Under the pieces are notes generated by a model. The model saw only the letters and a program-made list of their open reading frames with translations, searched no databases and had not been told where the DNA came from. The position numbers and the translations under genes are program-made. 64,000 nt of DNA. It comes from Bog-473 sp963750075 (GTDB lineage: Bacteria > Actinomycetota > Acidimicrobiia > Acidimicrobiales > RAAP-2). Below, piece by piece: positions 42,491 to 51,028 of this stretch. The stretch is taken from the NCBI GenBank assembly GCA_963750075.1, contig CAVVPG010000002.1:248001-312000 (forward strand), in the 5' to 3' direction. Position 1 is the first letter of the stretch. Every line of letters begins with the position of its first letter.

Positions 42491-44290
42491 GTGCGCGCCA
42501 CCACCTTGCCCAACGGGAACGGCCGGGCCCCGATGCTGGCCGCGCTGGGGACCTCGGGCTACCGCTGGGTCGCGCTGGCGACGGTGACGCTGGGCACGCT
42601 GATGGTCTTCATCAACCAGTCGATCGTGCTCATCTCGATGCCCGACATCTTCCGCGGCATCGGTCTCAACCCGCTCACCCCGGGCAACACCGGCTACCTG
42701 CTCTGGATGCTGATGGGCTTCATGGTGGTGCTGGCCGTGCTGGTGGTCACCCTCGGGCGCGTGGGCGACATGTTCGGCCGGGTGAAGATCTTCAACCTCG
42801 GCTTCGCCGTCTTCACTGCCTTCTCGGTGCTCCTCGCCGTCACCTGGCTCACCGGGACGTCGGCGGCCATCTGGCTGATCGTCATGCGCGTGGGCCAGGG
42901 GGTCGGTGGCGCCATGCTCTTCGCCAACTCCTCGGCGATCATCACCGACGCCTTCCCGGCGCACCAGCGCGGCCTCGGTCTCGGCATCAACAACGTGGCC
43001 GCCATCTCGGGCTCCTTCATCGGGCTCGTCCTGGGCGGGCTGCTGGCGCCGGTGGAGTGGCACCTCGTCTTCCTGATCTCGGTGCCCTTCGGCGTCCTCG
43101 GCACGGCCTTCGCCTACGTGAAGCTCGAGGACCTCGGGGTCCGCACCCCGGCCAAGATCGACTGGCTGGGCAACGTCACGTTCGCCGCCGGCCTGATCCT
43201 GATCCTGGTCGGGATCACCTACGGCCTGCTGCCCTACGGCGGGCACACCATGGGCTGGACGAGCCCGGTCGTCATGGCCGAGATCTTCGGGGGCATCGCC
43301 ATCCTGATCGCCTTCGGGATCATCGAGACCAGGGTGCGCCAGCCGATGTTCCGCCTGTCGCTCTTCCGCATCCGGGCCTTCACCGCGGGCAACGTGGCCA
43401 GCTTCCTGGCCTCGCTCAGCCGCGGCGGCCTCATGTTCATGCTGATCATCTGGCTGCAGGGGATCTGGCTCCCGCTGCACGGCTACAGCTTCGCCCAGAC
43501 GCCGCTGTGGGCCGGCATCTACATGATCCCGCTGACGGTCGGCTTCCTCGCCGCCGGACCGGTCAGCGGCGTGCTGGCCGACCGCTACGGCGCCCGCCCG
43601 TTCGCCACTGGGGGCCTGGTGTTGGTCGCGCTGACCTTCATCGCGCTCATCACGCTGCCCGTCGACTTCTCCTACGGCGGGTTCGCGGTGCTCATCTTCC
43701 TGAACTCGGTGGGCATGGGCATGTTCATCGCCCCGAACCAGACCGGCATCATGAACAGCCTCCCGGCCGACCAGCGCGGCGCCGGCGCCGGCATGGCGGG
43801 CACGTTCAACTCGTCCGCCCAGGTGCTCTCCATCGGCATCTTCTTCAGCCTCATGATCCTGGGGCTGGCCTCGACTCTGCCGGGGGCGCTCTACCACGGC
43901 CTGACGGCCCAGGGTGTCAGCCCCGCGCTGGCCACCCGGGTCTCGCACCTGCCGCCGGTCGGCAGCCTCTTCGCCGCCTTCCTCGGGTACAACCCGATGC
44001 AGGTGCTGCTCGGCCACGCCGCGCTCTCACACCTGCCTCCGGCCACCACCGCCTACCTGACGAGCCGCCAGTTCTTCCCCCACCTCATCTCGTCGGCCTT
44101 CTCCAAGGGACTGACCGAGGCCTTCGCCTTCGCCGCCGCCGTCTGCCTGCTCGGTGCGGTGGCCTCGCTCCTGCGGGGCGGCAAGTACCACCACGGGGAC
44201 GAGTTCGCCCGGGTGACCGCAGACGTCGCCGAGGACTGGGTGCCGGCCCAGGTGGCGGTGGCCGAGACCGAGCCACTGCTGGTGGACTGA
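42491..44290 (+). CDS. MFS drug exporter, EmrB/QacA-like (DHA2)
   Basis: A 599-aa protein from GTG 42491 with about 14 transmembrane helices. Family motifs: motif A-like G-R-V-G-D-M-F-G-R-V-K, R-V-G-Q-G-V-G-G-A-M, and V-L-A-D-R-Y-G-A-R-P. A longer loop near 475-525 is outside. It probably exports hydrophobic cations or lipids by proton exchange. It is coupled (TGATG) to the merR gene. Confidence 0.9.
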   Translation: MRATTLPNGNGRAPMLAALGTSGYRWVALATVTLGTLMVFINQSIVLISMPDIFRGIGLNPLTPGNTGYLLWMLMGFMVVLAVLVVTLGRVGDMFGRVKIFNLGFAVFTAFSVLLAVTWLTGTSAAIWLIVMRVGQGVGGAMLFANSSAIITDAFPAHQRGLGLGINNVAAISGSFIGLVLGGLLAPVEWHLVFLISVPFGVLGTAFAYVKLEDLGVRTPAKIDWLGNVTFAAGLILILVGITYGLLPYGGHTMGWTSPVVMAEIFGGIAILIAFGIIETRVRQPMFRLSLFRIRAFTAGNVASFLASLSRGGLMFMLIIWLQGIWLPLHGYSFAQTPLWAGIYMIPLTVGFLAAGPVSGVLADRYGARPFATGGLVLVALTFIALITLPVDFSYGGFAVLIFLNSVGMGMFIAPNQTGIMNSLPADQRGAGAGMAGTFNSSAQVLSIGIFFSLMILGLASTLPGALYHGLTAQGVSPALATRVSHLPPVGSLFAAFLGYNPMQVLLGHAALSHLPPATTAYLTSRQFFPHLISSAFSKGLTEAFAFAAAVCLLGAVASLLRGGKYHHGDEFARVTADVAEDWVPAQVAVAETEPLLVD

Positions 44291-44787
44291 TGGCCGTGTC
44301 CACGCAGCGCAAGGAGGCCGCAGCGCCGGCCGGCCAGGAGTTCGCCGAGGCCGGCATCCGCATCAGCGACGCCGCGACCCGCGCCGGCGTGTCGGCCCGG
44401 ACGCTGCGCTACTACGAGGAGCTCGGCCTGCTGAGCCCGTCGCTGTACACCGCGGGCGGCGAGCGCCGCTACACCGTCGACGACCTGGCCCACCTGGAGC
44501 GGATCCTCGAGCTGCGCGAGGTCCTCGGCATGAACCTCGACGAGATCCGCGAGTTCCTGTCGCTCGAGACGAGGCTCGACGAGCTGCGGGCCACGTACCG
44601 GGCCACGAAGGGCGTCACGACGAAGAAGGCGCGGGCCGAGCAGAAGGCCACCCTCCAGGAGGCGCTCGTCCTCAACGAGTCCCTGGCCCAGCAGATCAGT
44701 GCAAAGCTCGCCCGGATGGACGGCTTCCGGGCGAAGCTCGTCAGCGATGCCCGACGCTGCAAGGAGCTCCTGGCCGAGCTGGAGTGA
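44290..44787 (+). CDS. MerR-family regulator
   Basis: A 165-aa protein from ATG 44290; the frame is open far upstream but only this start fits. HTH: I-R-I-S-D-A-A-T-R-A-G-V-S-A-R-T-L-R-Y-Y-E-E-L-G-L-L and G-G-E-R-R-Y-T-V-D-D-L-A-H-L-E-R-I, followed by a long dimerisation helix. It lacks the cysteines of metal sensors. It probably senses the exported compound and controls its own operon. Confidence 0.9.
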   Translation: MAVSTQRKEAAAPAGQEFAEAGIRISDAATRAGVSARTLRYYEELGLLSPSLYTAGGERRYTVDDLAHLERILELREVLGMNLDEIREFLSLETRLDELRATYRATKGVTTKKARAEQKATLQEALVLNESLAQQISAKLARMDGFRAKLVSDARRCKELLAELE

Positions 44788-44838
44788 AGGGCCACCCCCT
44801 TCGATAGGGCCCGCCTGCTTCGATAGGGTCGCCAGACG

Positions 44839-45225
44839 ATGGCTCCCGAAGACACTGCCGAGGCGAACGACGCGCTGGTGCGCGATTTCCTGGCCGCCTG
44901 GGAGCGGCGTGACACCGCGTTCATCCTCGAGCGCTTCAGCGAGGACGCCGTCTACCACGCCATGCCGCTCCGGCCCATCGTGGGGAAGGCCGCGCTGGGG
45001 GAATGGGTCCGGGGATTCGAGGACGTCCCGCCGGGCCACTTGGAGATCCGCCACCAGGCCGCGTCGGCCGACGTCGTCATGAACGAGCGCAGCGACGCCG
45101 TCACGCTGAACGGGAAGCCGGTGACGCTACCGATCTGCGCCGTCTTCGAGGTGGACCGCGGCCGCATACGGGCGTGGCGCGAGTACTTCGACCTGGCGCC
45201 GGCTAGGGCGGCCTACGAGAGCTGA
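44839..45225 (+). CDS. Limonene-1,2-epoxide hydrolase-like (SnoaL-fold) protein
   Basis: A 128-aa cone-shaped alpha+beta protein: L-V-R-D-F-L-A-A-W-E-R-R-D, D-A-V-Y-H-A-M-P-L-R-P-I-V-G-K, C-A-V-F-E-V-D-R-G-R-I-R-A-W-R-E-Y-F-D. Asp and Arg in the last strands match the catalytic D-R-D set of epoxide hydrolases of this group. The substrate is unknown. Confidence 0.8.
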   Translation: MAPEDTAEANDALVRDFLAAWERRDTAFILERFSEDAVYHAMPLRPIVGKAALGEWVRGFEDVPPGHLEIRHQAASADVVMNERSDAVTLNGKPVTLPICAVFEVDRGRIRAWREYFDLAPARAAYES

Positions 45226-45303
45226 CGCGCCGGCGCCGGCGCCGGCGCCGACGCGGGCCGCGCGCCCGGGGCCGAACGCCGACCCGGTGTCTACGCTGGG
45301 GCC

Positions 45304-45639
45304 GTGGCCTACGACGAGGAGCTGGGCGAGCGGATCAGAGCCCTGATCGCCAAGGAGCCGGGGCTGAGCGAGAAGAAGATGTTCGGCGGCCTGGCCTTCC
45401 TGGTGGGTGGCAACATGGCGATCGCCGCCAGCGGGCAAGGCGGGATTCTCGTCCGCGTCGATCCGGCACAGTCGGACAAGCTCGTCGCCACCACGAAGGC
45501 TTCGGTCGCCGTGATGCGCGGGCGACCCATGACGGGCTGGTTGCGGGTCGGCTCGTCTGACGTGCGGACCAAGCCGCAGCTCGCGAAGTGGGTCACGCTC
45601 GGCTCCACGTTCGCCCGCTCGCTGCCGGCCAAGCGGTAG
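45304..45639 (+). CDS. TfoX/Sxy N-terminal domain protein
   Basis: A 111-aa protein from GTG 45304: I-R-A-L-I-A-K-E-P-G-L-S-E-K-K-M-F-G-G-L-A-F-L-V-G-G-N-M and G-W-L-R-V. This is the TfoX N-terminal domain alone, widespread in bacteria without competence regulation; role unknown. The preceding spacer holds a (GCCGGC) run at 45232-45251. Confidence 0.85.
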   Translation: MAYDEELGERIRALIAKEPGLSEKKMFGGLAFLVGGNMAIAASGQGGILVRVDPAQSDKLVATTKASVAVMRGRPMTGWLRVGSSDVRTKPQLAKWVTLGSTFARSLPAKR

Positions 45640-45677
45640 CGGCACTGCACGCCTCGGATGAGGACGAGCACAGGCCC

Positions 45678-48005
45678 ATGACCCAAGCCGCGGCGCCGTC
45701 GGTTCCCGCCTCCGGCGGAGCACCAGCGGGCATGGTGGGGTGGCTGCGGTCCAAGGACCCCGACCTCCTCGTGGTCAAGCGCTCGGTGCGTGCCGCGATC
45801 GTGATGCCCTCGGTCTTCGCCGTCGCCCACGTCGCCTTCTCCGACCCCCAGGTGAGCCTGTTCGCCGCGTTCGGGTCCTTCGCCCTCCTCCTGCTGGCCG
45901 AGTTCACGGGGCCGGCGCGCACCCGCCTGGTCTCCTACGGCGGCCTCTACCTCGTCGGGTGCATCTTCATCGTGATCGGCACCGTGGCCTCGACGCACGC
46001 GGTGGCCGCAGTGGTCGCCATGGGCCTGGTCGGGTTCGCCGTCCTCTTCGCCGGCATCGCGGCGCCGCCGGCGGCGACGGCGTCGACGGCCGCCCTCCTC
46101 ACCTTCGTGCTCCCCGTCGCCGTCGCCCAGCCGGTGTCGGAGGTGGGGCCGCGCCTGTTGGGGTGGACGCTGGCCGCCGCGGTCTGCATCAGCGCCTGCC
46201 TGATGATCTGGCCCGCACCTTGGCACGACAACCTGCGGCGCCGCCTGGCGGCCGCCGTGTCGGCCGTGGCCCGGCTGGCCGACGCCCGCGCCCGGGACCG
46301 GTCCGATGCCGCGGCGCGCGCCGACGTCACCCGGCAGCTGGCGCTGCTACGCCAGGAGTTCCGCGGAACGCCGTACCCGCCGACCGGGGCCGCCGCGAGC
46401 GCGGTGGCGCTCTCCAAGCTCGTGGGCCGCGTCGAGTGGGTGGCGGGCAACACGGCGATGGTCGGCGACCAGCACTGGTCGACCGAGCGGGCCGCCGCCC
46501 GGGCGATCACCGAGAAGGTCGGCGAGACGCTCCACGAGGTGGCGTCCTTGATCTGCGACGCCCGGGCCCACCCGGTCGACGACCCGGCACGGATCACGGC
46601 GGTGCGGGACGCCACCCGGGGTCTCGACGGGCTGATCGACGCCGAGCTCACGGCCGACGTCTCCGCCGTGAGTGAGCTCACCGGCGACGCCGCGCCTGAC
46701 GGCGCCGGCACGCACGGCGATGAGGCCGGGAGCGACCAGAGCGTGGCGGCCGCGCTGGACCCGGGGTTCCACGCCCGGGCCCTGGGCATCGCTACCGAGA
46801 TGGTGGCCGATGCGGCCCTCGAGGCGTCCGGCGCCACCGCGGTGGTCGATCGGCGGCTGGCCGCGCTGAGCGACGCCTCCACCCCCGACCTGTTCGCGCA
46901 CCGCATCCTCTCGCACCTCTCCTTCCGCTCGGTGTGGTTCCGCAACGCGCTGCGCGGCGCGATCGGCCTGGCGCTCGCGGTCACGGTGATCGAGGTCACC
47001 AACGTCCAGCACGGGTTCTGGGTGGTCCTCGGCACCATGTCGGTATTGCGCTCCAACGCGCTCGGCACGGGCGCGACCGCCCTGCGCGCCGTCGGGGGCA
47101 CGGCGCTCGGCTTTGTCGTCGGCTCCGTCATCACCATCGGGGTGGCCGACCACACGGTGCTGCTCTGGGTGCTCCTCCCCTTCGCCGTGCTCCTCTCGGG
47201 CGTGGCCCCGTCGATGATCTCCTTCGTCGCCGGGCAGGGCGCCTTCACCGTGATGGTGATCATCCTGTTCAACATCATCGAGCCGGTGGGCTGGCGGGTG
47301 GGCCTGACCAGGATCGAGGACGTGGCGATCGGCTGCGGCGTGAGCATTGTGGTGGGCCTCTTGTTCTGGCCGCGTGGCGCCACGGCGGCCCTCGGGCGCG
47401 CGCTGTCCGAGGCCTTCGTCGCCAGCTCGGGTTACCTGGCCGACGCGGTGGACCGGCTGACCAACACGTCGCGGTTCGTCGACACGGAGTCCGGCCAGGA
47501 GGCGTCGAACCGCGCCTACCTGCTGCTCGACGACGCCTTCCGCCAGTACTTCGCCGAGCGAGGCGCCAAGGTGGTCTCGGTCGAGACGATCGCGCGCCTC
47601 TTCACCGGGTCGAACCGCCTCCGGCTGGCCGCCTACACCCTGGCCACGCTCCCGGTGCACCCGCCCGGTCCAGGCCGGCCCGAGCTGGAGTCCGTCGGGG
47701 TCGCCGAGGCCGTCCTGCGCGACTCGTACGCGTCCGGCCACCGCTGGTACGAGGAATTCGGGGACCTCCTTGCTGACCGGCGCACATCGCTCGACGTGCC
47801 ACCCCCGCACCGCGAGGTCCTCCACCACGTGCTGCGGACGGCGTTCGAGGACGTCCGGGCCCAGCAGCGGGAAGACCGTGTGCAGACGACGCTCCAGATG
47901 CTCTGGGCGGACGAGCTCCTCGAGGACCAGGAACAGTTGCAGACCGACCTGCTCGCCTCGGCCGATCTCTTCGTCCGGCGCAGGCGGAGAAGGATGCTGA
48001 TTTAG
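45678..48005 (+). CDS. FUSC-family inner-membrane protein (YccS/aromatic-acid-exporter-like)
   Basis: About 775 aa from ATG 45678. Two hydrophobic blocks of five to six helices each (residues about 35-175 and 425-580) are separated by a soluble helical part, the FUSC duplication. The second block reads F-R-N-A-L-R-G-A-I-G-L-A-L-A-V and L-G-T-M-S-V-L-R-S-N-A. The C-terminus is charged. Relatives are putative efflux proteins for aromatic acids. The stop overlaps the end of the convergent VOC gene by 4 bp. Confidence 0.85.
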   Translation: MTQAAAPSVPASGGAPAGMVGWLRSKDPDLLVVKRSVRAAIVMPSVFAVAHVAFSDPQVSLFAAFGSFALLLLAEFTGPARTRLVSYGGLYLVGCIFIVIGTVASTHAVAAVVAMGLVGFAVLFAGIAAPPAATASTAALLTFVLPVAVAQPVSEVGPRLLGWTLAAAVCISACLMIWPAPWHDNLRRRLAAAVSAVARLADARARDRSDAAARADVTRQLALLRQEFRGTPYPPTGAAASAVALSKLVGRVEWVAGNTAMVGDQHWSTERAAARAITEKVGETLHEVASLICDARAHPVDDPARITAVRDATRGLDGLIDAELTADVSAVSELTGDAAPDGAGTHGDEAGSDQSVAAALDPGFHARALGIATEMVADAALEASGATAVVDRRLAALSDASTPDLFAHRILSHLSFRSVWFRNALRGAIGLALAVTVIEVTNVQHGFWVVLGTMSVLRSNALGTGATALRAVGGTALGFVVGSVITIGVADHTVLLWVLLPFAVLLSGVAPSMISFVAGQGAFTVMVIILFNIIEPVGWRVGLTRIEDVAIGCGVSIVVGLLFWPRGATAALGRALSEAFVASSGYLADAVDRLTNTSRFVDTESGQEASNRAYLLLDDAFRQYFAERGAKVVSVETIARLFTGSNRLRLAAYTLATLPVHPPGPGRPELESVGVAEAVLRDSYASGHRWYEEFGDLLADRRTSLDVPPPHREVLHHVLRTAFEDVRAQQREDRVQTTLQMLWADELLEDQEQLQTDLLASADLFVRRRRRRMLI

Positions 48006-48424
48006 GGCGACCGGACTGGACGCTCCATGCTCTGCACGTCGAAGTAGATCGGCAGCAGGTATTTGACGTAGAAGGCATGGATCGTCAGTTCGGGATAGAC
48101 GAGATCGTCGTACCGCCGGATCATGACGCGGTCGTCCTTCTCGGCATAGCGCTCGCAGGCATCGAGGAGATCGTCGACTTCCTGGCGGCTGTCCTGCAAC
48201 AGCCCAAGGTGGTCGTAGCCGGGCGACGACATGGGCCGGTCGCTCTCGGCGAGGAGCAGGAATTGGTCCGGGTCGGGCATGAGCAGGTGACAGGACTGGC
48301 CGACGACCTGCGTGTCGAGCGCGGTCCACCCGAAGATCGAGGAGTAGAAGGAATCGATCTCCTCGCGGAACGACTCGGTCAGGGTGCCGATCGGAAACGT
48401 CAACTCCATGTGGTTGAACCGCAC
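48002..48424 (-). CDS. VOC-superfamily (glyoxalase/bleomycin-resistance-like) protein
   Basis: A 140-aa protein: M-R-F-N-H-M-E-L-T-F, F-Y-S-S-I-F-G-W, L-L-M-P-D-P-D-Q-F-L-L-L-A-E, Y-D-H-L-G-L and A-F-Y-V-K-Y. The beta-alpha-beta-beta-beta layout with a His near the N-terminus and metal-site acids fits the VOC fold. The enzymatic reaction cannot be told. Confidence 0.75.
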   Translation of the reverse strand: MRFNHMELTFPIGTLTESFREEIDSFYSSIFGWTALDTQVVGQSCHLLMPDPDQFLLLAESDRPMSSPGYDHLGLLQDSRQEVDDLLDACERYAEKDDRVMIRRYDDLVYPELTIHAFYVKYLLPIYFDVQSMERPVRSP

Positions 48425-48562
48425 AGCCTGCTCGACTCCTCGCTCCTACTGCGACGAAGTTACTCGGCCAAGAGACGCGATGCGAAGGCGGAATGAACGG
48501 ACGACCGTCCCTTTCGACGGCGTTCCTGACGGAACGCCCTGGGTGGGGAAGCCGCTCCCGGT

Positions 48563-50086
48563 CTAGGTCTGATCCCTGATCTCTCGTTGGATCCGCTTCT
48601 GCTGGGCCGCAAGGAGCGCATTGGCGTGCGGCGGGACGGCGGCGAGCCGGGCATCGGCCGGGGGCAGCGACCCCGCCGGGAGATCCGTGCACGTCGTGTG
48701 GAACAGCGCTTGCTGCTGCGTCGTGATGGAGCCCGGGGGAAGGGCGGCGGGGCTCGAGAACGGGTTCCGCGGCGCACGCAGCTCTGGCGGCTCGGCGAAG
48801 GGCGGCCGCTTGGCGGTGAGATCGAAGAAGTCCAACATGTTGTGGGCGTTGGCGTCGCGGTAGGTCAGGGCCGGCAGATTCCACTTTGTCTCGACGAACT
48901 TCAGGATCGACGTGTGGTCGAAGGTCTGATGGGACACGTAGTCTTTCTTCGACCAGGCGGACACGACGCAACAGGGGACCCGGAAGCCGGTGTAGTCGTA
49001 GGCGCCGGGGAGGTCGCCGGGTTCGAGGTTGGGTGCGACGTTGTCCGGCTTGACGGCCGGTTGGGGGGGGACGTGGTCGTACCACCCCCCGTGCTCGTCG
49101 TAGACCCAGAACAGCGCCGTCTTGTCCCAGGCCGGACCGCGCATCACCGCATCGATGAACAGGGCCGCGTACCCCTCGCCCACCGAGATGTCGCCGTCCT
49201 CTTCGGAGAAATTGTCGTAGGGATCGATCAGGCTGAACGCCGGGAGGCTCCCCGAGGCGGCGTCGGCGAAGAACTGGGTCATGTGCACGGCCTTGGACCG
49301 GTTGCCGAGGAAGACGGGCTCGAAGAGCGCGCACGTCGGCAGGTCCGCGTAGTAGTCCTTCCACGAGATCCCGTACTGGTTGAGGCGATCGAAGATCGTT
49401 CCGTTGGGGGCATCGACCTTGGAGATGCCCGTGACGTCGGTGCTGATGTTGCCCAGGGCGGTGCCGGCGATGAGGAAGCGCCGATTGGGATACGTCTGCG
49501 CCATGACGGAGCAGAAGTACCGATCGCCGATGGGGAACTGACGAGCCATGGAGTAGTAGAAGGGCAGGTCCTCCTCGTCCCAGTAGCCCATCGCCGCCCC
49601 GCTGCACCCCTTGACGAAGCCCATGTTCGTACCGCCGTCGAAGCAGATGTGCGAGGCGTTCCACGACTGGGTGATGCCCGAATCCTCTTCGCCGCACGTG
49701 TTCGGGTTGTGGAACGAGCGCACGTAGCCACCGGTGGGATCGGGGTTGTAGTTGACCGGCTTTCCGTCCGGACCGATCGTCAGCCCGTCGCCGCGACCCA
49801 GCAACCCGAGGTGGTCGTCGAAGGAGTGGTTCTCCATCATGATCACGACGACGTGCTCGATCTGCGGCAGCGTGTCGGTACCGGGAGATAGGTGCGGATG
49901 GGGGAGAGACCCGGGAGGCAGGAGCGCGCCGCCGGCCCCGAGACCCCGCGCCTGCGCCGCGGCGGCGTAGGCCGCGCTGCCCACCGCCGCCCCGAGCCCG
50001 GTCGCGACGGCACCGGCGAGCAGCGAGCGGCGCGACAGACGGTGTGACGAAGGCAACGGCGGGCGGTCGCGACCATCGGGGCTCAC
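48563..50086 (-). CDS. Tat-exported phosphoesterase (phospholipase C / acid phosphatase family)
   Basis: A 507-aa protein from GTG 50086. Twin-arginine signal L-S-R-R-S-L-L-A-G-A. The catalytic domain begins H-V-V-V-I-M-M-E-N-H-S-F-D-D-H-L-G and contains F-S-L-I-D-P-Y-D-N, W-V-Y-D-E-H-G-G-W-Y-D-H-V and S-A-W-S-K-K-D-Y-V, the metal-binding motifs of the bacterial PLC/AcpA family. It hydrolyses phospholipids or phosphomonoesters outside the cell. Confidence 0.9.
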   Translation of the reverse strand: MSPDGRDRPPLPSSHRLSRRSLLAGAVATGLGAAVGSAAYAAAAQARGLGAGGALLPPGSLPHPHLSPGTDTLPQIEHVVVIMMENHSFDDHLGLLGRGDGLTIGPDGKPVNYNPDPTGGYVRSFHNPNTCGEEDSGITQSWNASHICFDGGTNMGFVKGCSGAAMGYWDEEDLPFYYSMARQFPIGDRYFCSVMAQTYPNRRFLIAGTALGNISTDVTGISKVDAPNGTIFDRLNQYGISWKDYYADLPTCALFEPVFLGNRSKAVHMTQFFADAASGSLPAFSLIDPYDNFSEEDGDISVGEGYAALFIDAVMRGPAWDKTALFWVYDEHGGWYDHVPPQPAVKPDNVAPNLEPGDLPGAYDYTGFRVPCCVVSAWSKKDYVSHQTFDHTSILKFVETKWNLPALTYRDANAHNMLDFFDLTAKRPPFAEPPELRAPRNPFSSPAALPPGSITTQQQALFHTTCTDLPAGSLPPADARLAAVPPHANALLAAQQKRIQREIRDQT

Positions 50087-50221
50087 GGCGGGTACGGTAC
50101 AGCGAACGCTGCCTCCGCTCCGGGCGTCACGCGTTCGTCATACTGCCGAGCCCACCAGCCGCAGCCGGCGAGCGGCACCTTGGGTGGCGCGGAACCCTGA
50201 GCAGGAACATTTCCCCGACAC

Positions 50222-50690
50222 CTACCGCGAGCGCCGTCCTACAGCCTCAGGGGAGGCTCGGGACACAGCCTGCTCGAAGACCACGGCAGGAGGGACCCGA
50301 CATCGTCGAGTGGAGTGTGCCGGTGTGCGCCGACCGCGGCCAGGGACATCAGCAGAACCCAGGCGGTGCCGAGCGCGAGAGTGACCGTGCGTGCCCGCTT
50401 TCCGAGCAGCGGGTAGGTTGCCAACCACATGGCCAGCGGTCGCGGTCACGGCGGTAACTCTCGCGGCGGGAAAGGTGAGCTCGCCAAAATGAATCTGCTG
50501 GATGAGCGGCTTTGCGATTGCTCGCTTATGAAGAAGGTAAGGGCGGCAAGCGCCGTGTAGAAGGCGACATGGAAGAATGCTCGTCTGACAAGCCGATGGC
50601 CAGGAAGACGAGGACAGCGCCAATAGTCCCTGCACCGAGGAACTCGGTGAGGTCGGCCCAGGCGCGATGCCTACTCGTTGGCGGTTTCAG
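50222..50690 (-). pseudogene. PAP2-superfamily phosphatase remnant
   Basis: Across three frames the minus strand reads F-L-G-A-G-T-I-G-A-V-L-V-F-L-A-I-G, F-F-H-V-A-F-Y-T-A-L-A-A-L-T-F-F-I-S, K-P-L-I-Q-Q-I-H, G-E-L-T-F-P-A-A-R-V-T-A-V-T-A-T-A, and V-G-A-H-R-H-T-P-L-D-D-V-G. This is the helix and motif order of membrane PAP2 enzymes. Several indels are needed and the P-S-G-H motif has become P-A-A-R, so the catalytic histidine is lost and the gene is dead. Confidence 0.65.
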
Positions 50691-50761
50691 GCGGGGGACC
50701 ACCGGTGCACTTCAAACAAGTTCGGGGACACCGTCCGAGCAATGGCTCAACAAATTGAGGT

Positions 50762-50834
50762 GTTAACACCACAAATCGACGCGTTAACACCACGCGCGCA
50801 CCTTGCATCAACGATGCAACCAGTTAACGTTAAC
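50762..50834. repeat. GTTAAC-centred repeats upstream of the c-di-GMP riboswitch
   Basis: GTTAACACCAC occurs at 50762-50772 and again 21 bp on at 50783-50793; GTTAACGTTAAC, a perfect 12-bp palindrome, lies at 50823-50834. The 21-bp spacing places sites on one DNA face. They probably form the promoter/operator of the riboswitch-controlled gene. Confidence 0.5.
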
Positions 50835-50867
50835 AGCTGTTCGGTGCCCAACCTGGTGCCCAACGAC

Positions 50868-50938
50868 AAATGGCAAACCCTTCGCAAGGAGGGGACGCAA
50901 AGCCACGGGACTCTCCGAGTCAGCCGGGTTGCCGAAGC
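50868..50938 (+). ncRNA. Cyclic di-GMP-I (GEMM) riboswitch
   Basis: All invariant parts are present: GGCAAACC, a 6-bp stem CCCTTC/GGAGGG capped by a GCAA tetraloop, GGACGCAAAGCC with the bulged guanine region, a second stem-loop (GACTC TCC GAGTC), and AGCCGGGTTGCCGA, which contains the tetraloop receptor. It lies 90 nt upstream of the start of the large repeat protein on the same strand. Confidence 0.92.
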
Positions 50939-51028
50939 GGACTAGGGGTTCACGAGAGCGCAAGGCGCACCGATACCTCTTCCCTGAAGGCGTCCTGACT
51001 GCTCGGAACGAGCAGGGGGAAGTGCGAG

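Noticed and set aside
41740..44787. A 1015-codon open frame ending in the MerR sequence
   Set aside because: Only the last 165 codons (from 44290) are real; the rest is the shadow of TetR and MFS genes.
46347..49697. An 1116-codon minus-strand open frame
   Set aside because: It covers the FUSC, VOC and phospholipase genes in a non-coding frame of low-complexity composition.
50840..50865. GGTGCCCAAC direct repeat as another att arm
   Set aside because: It differs from the GGGCACG arms at the tRNA sites and no tRNA fragment is near.
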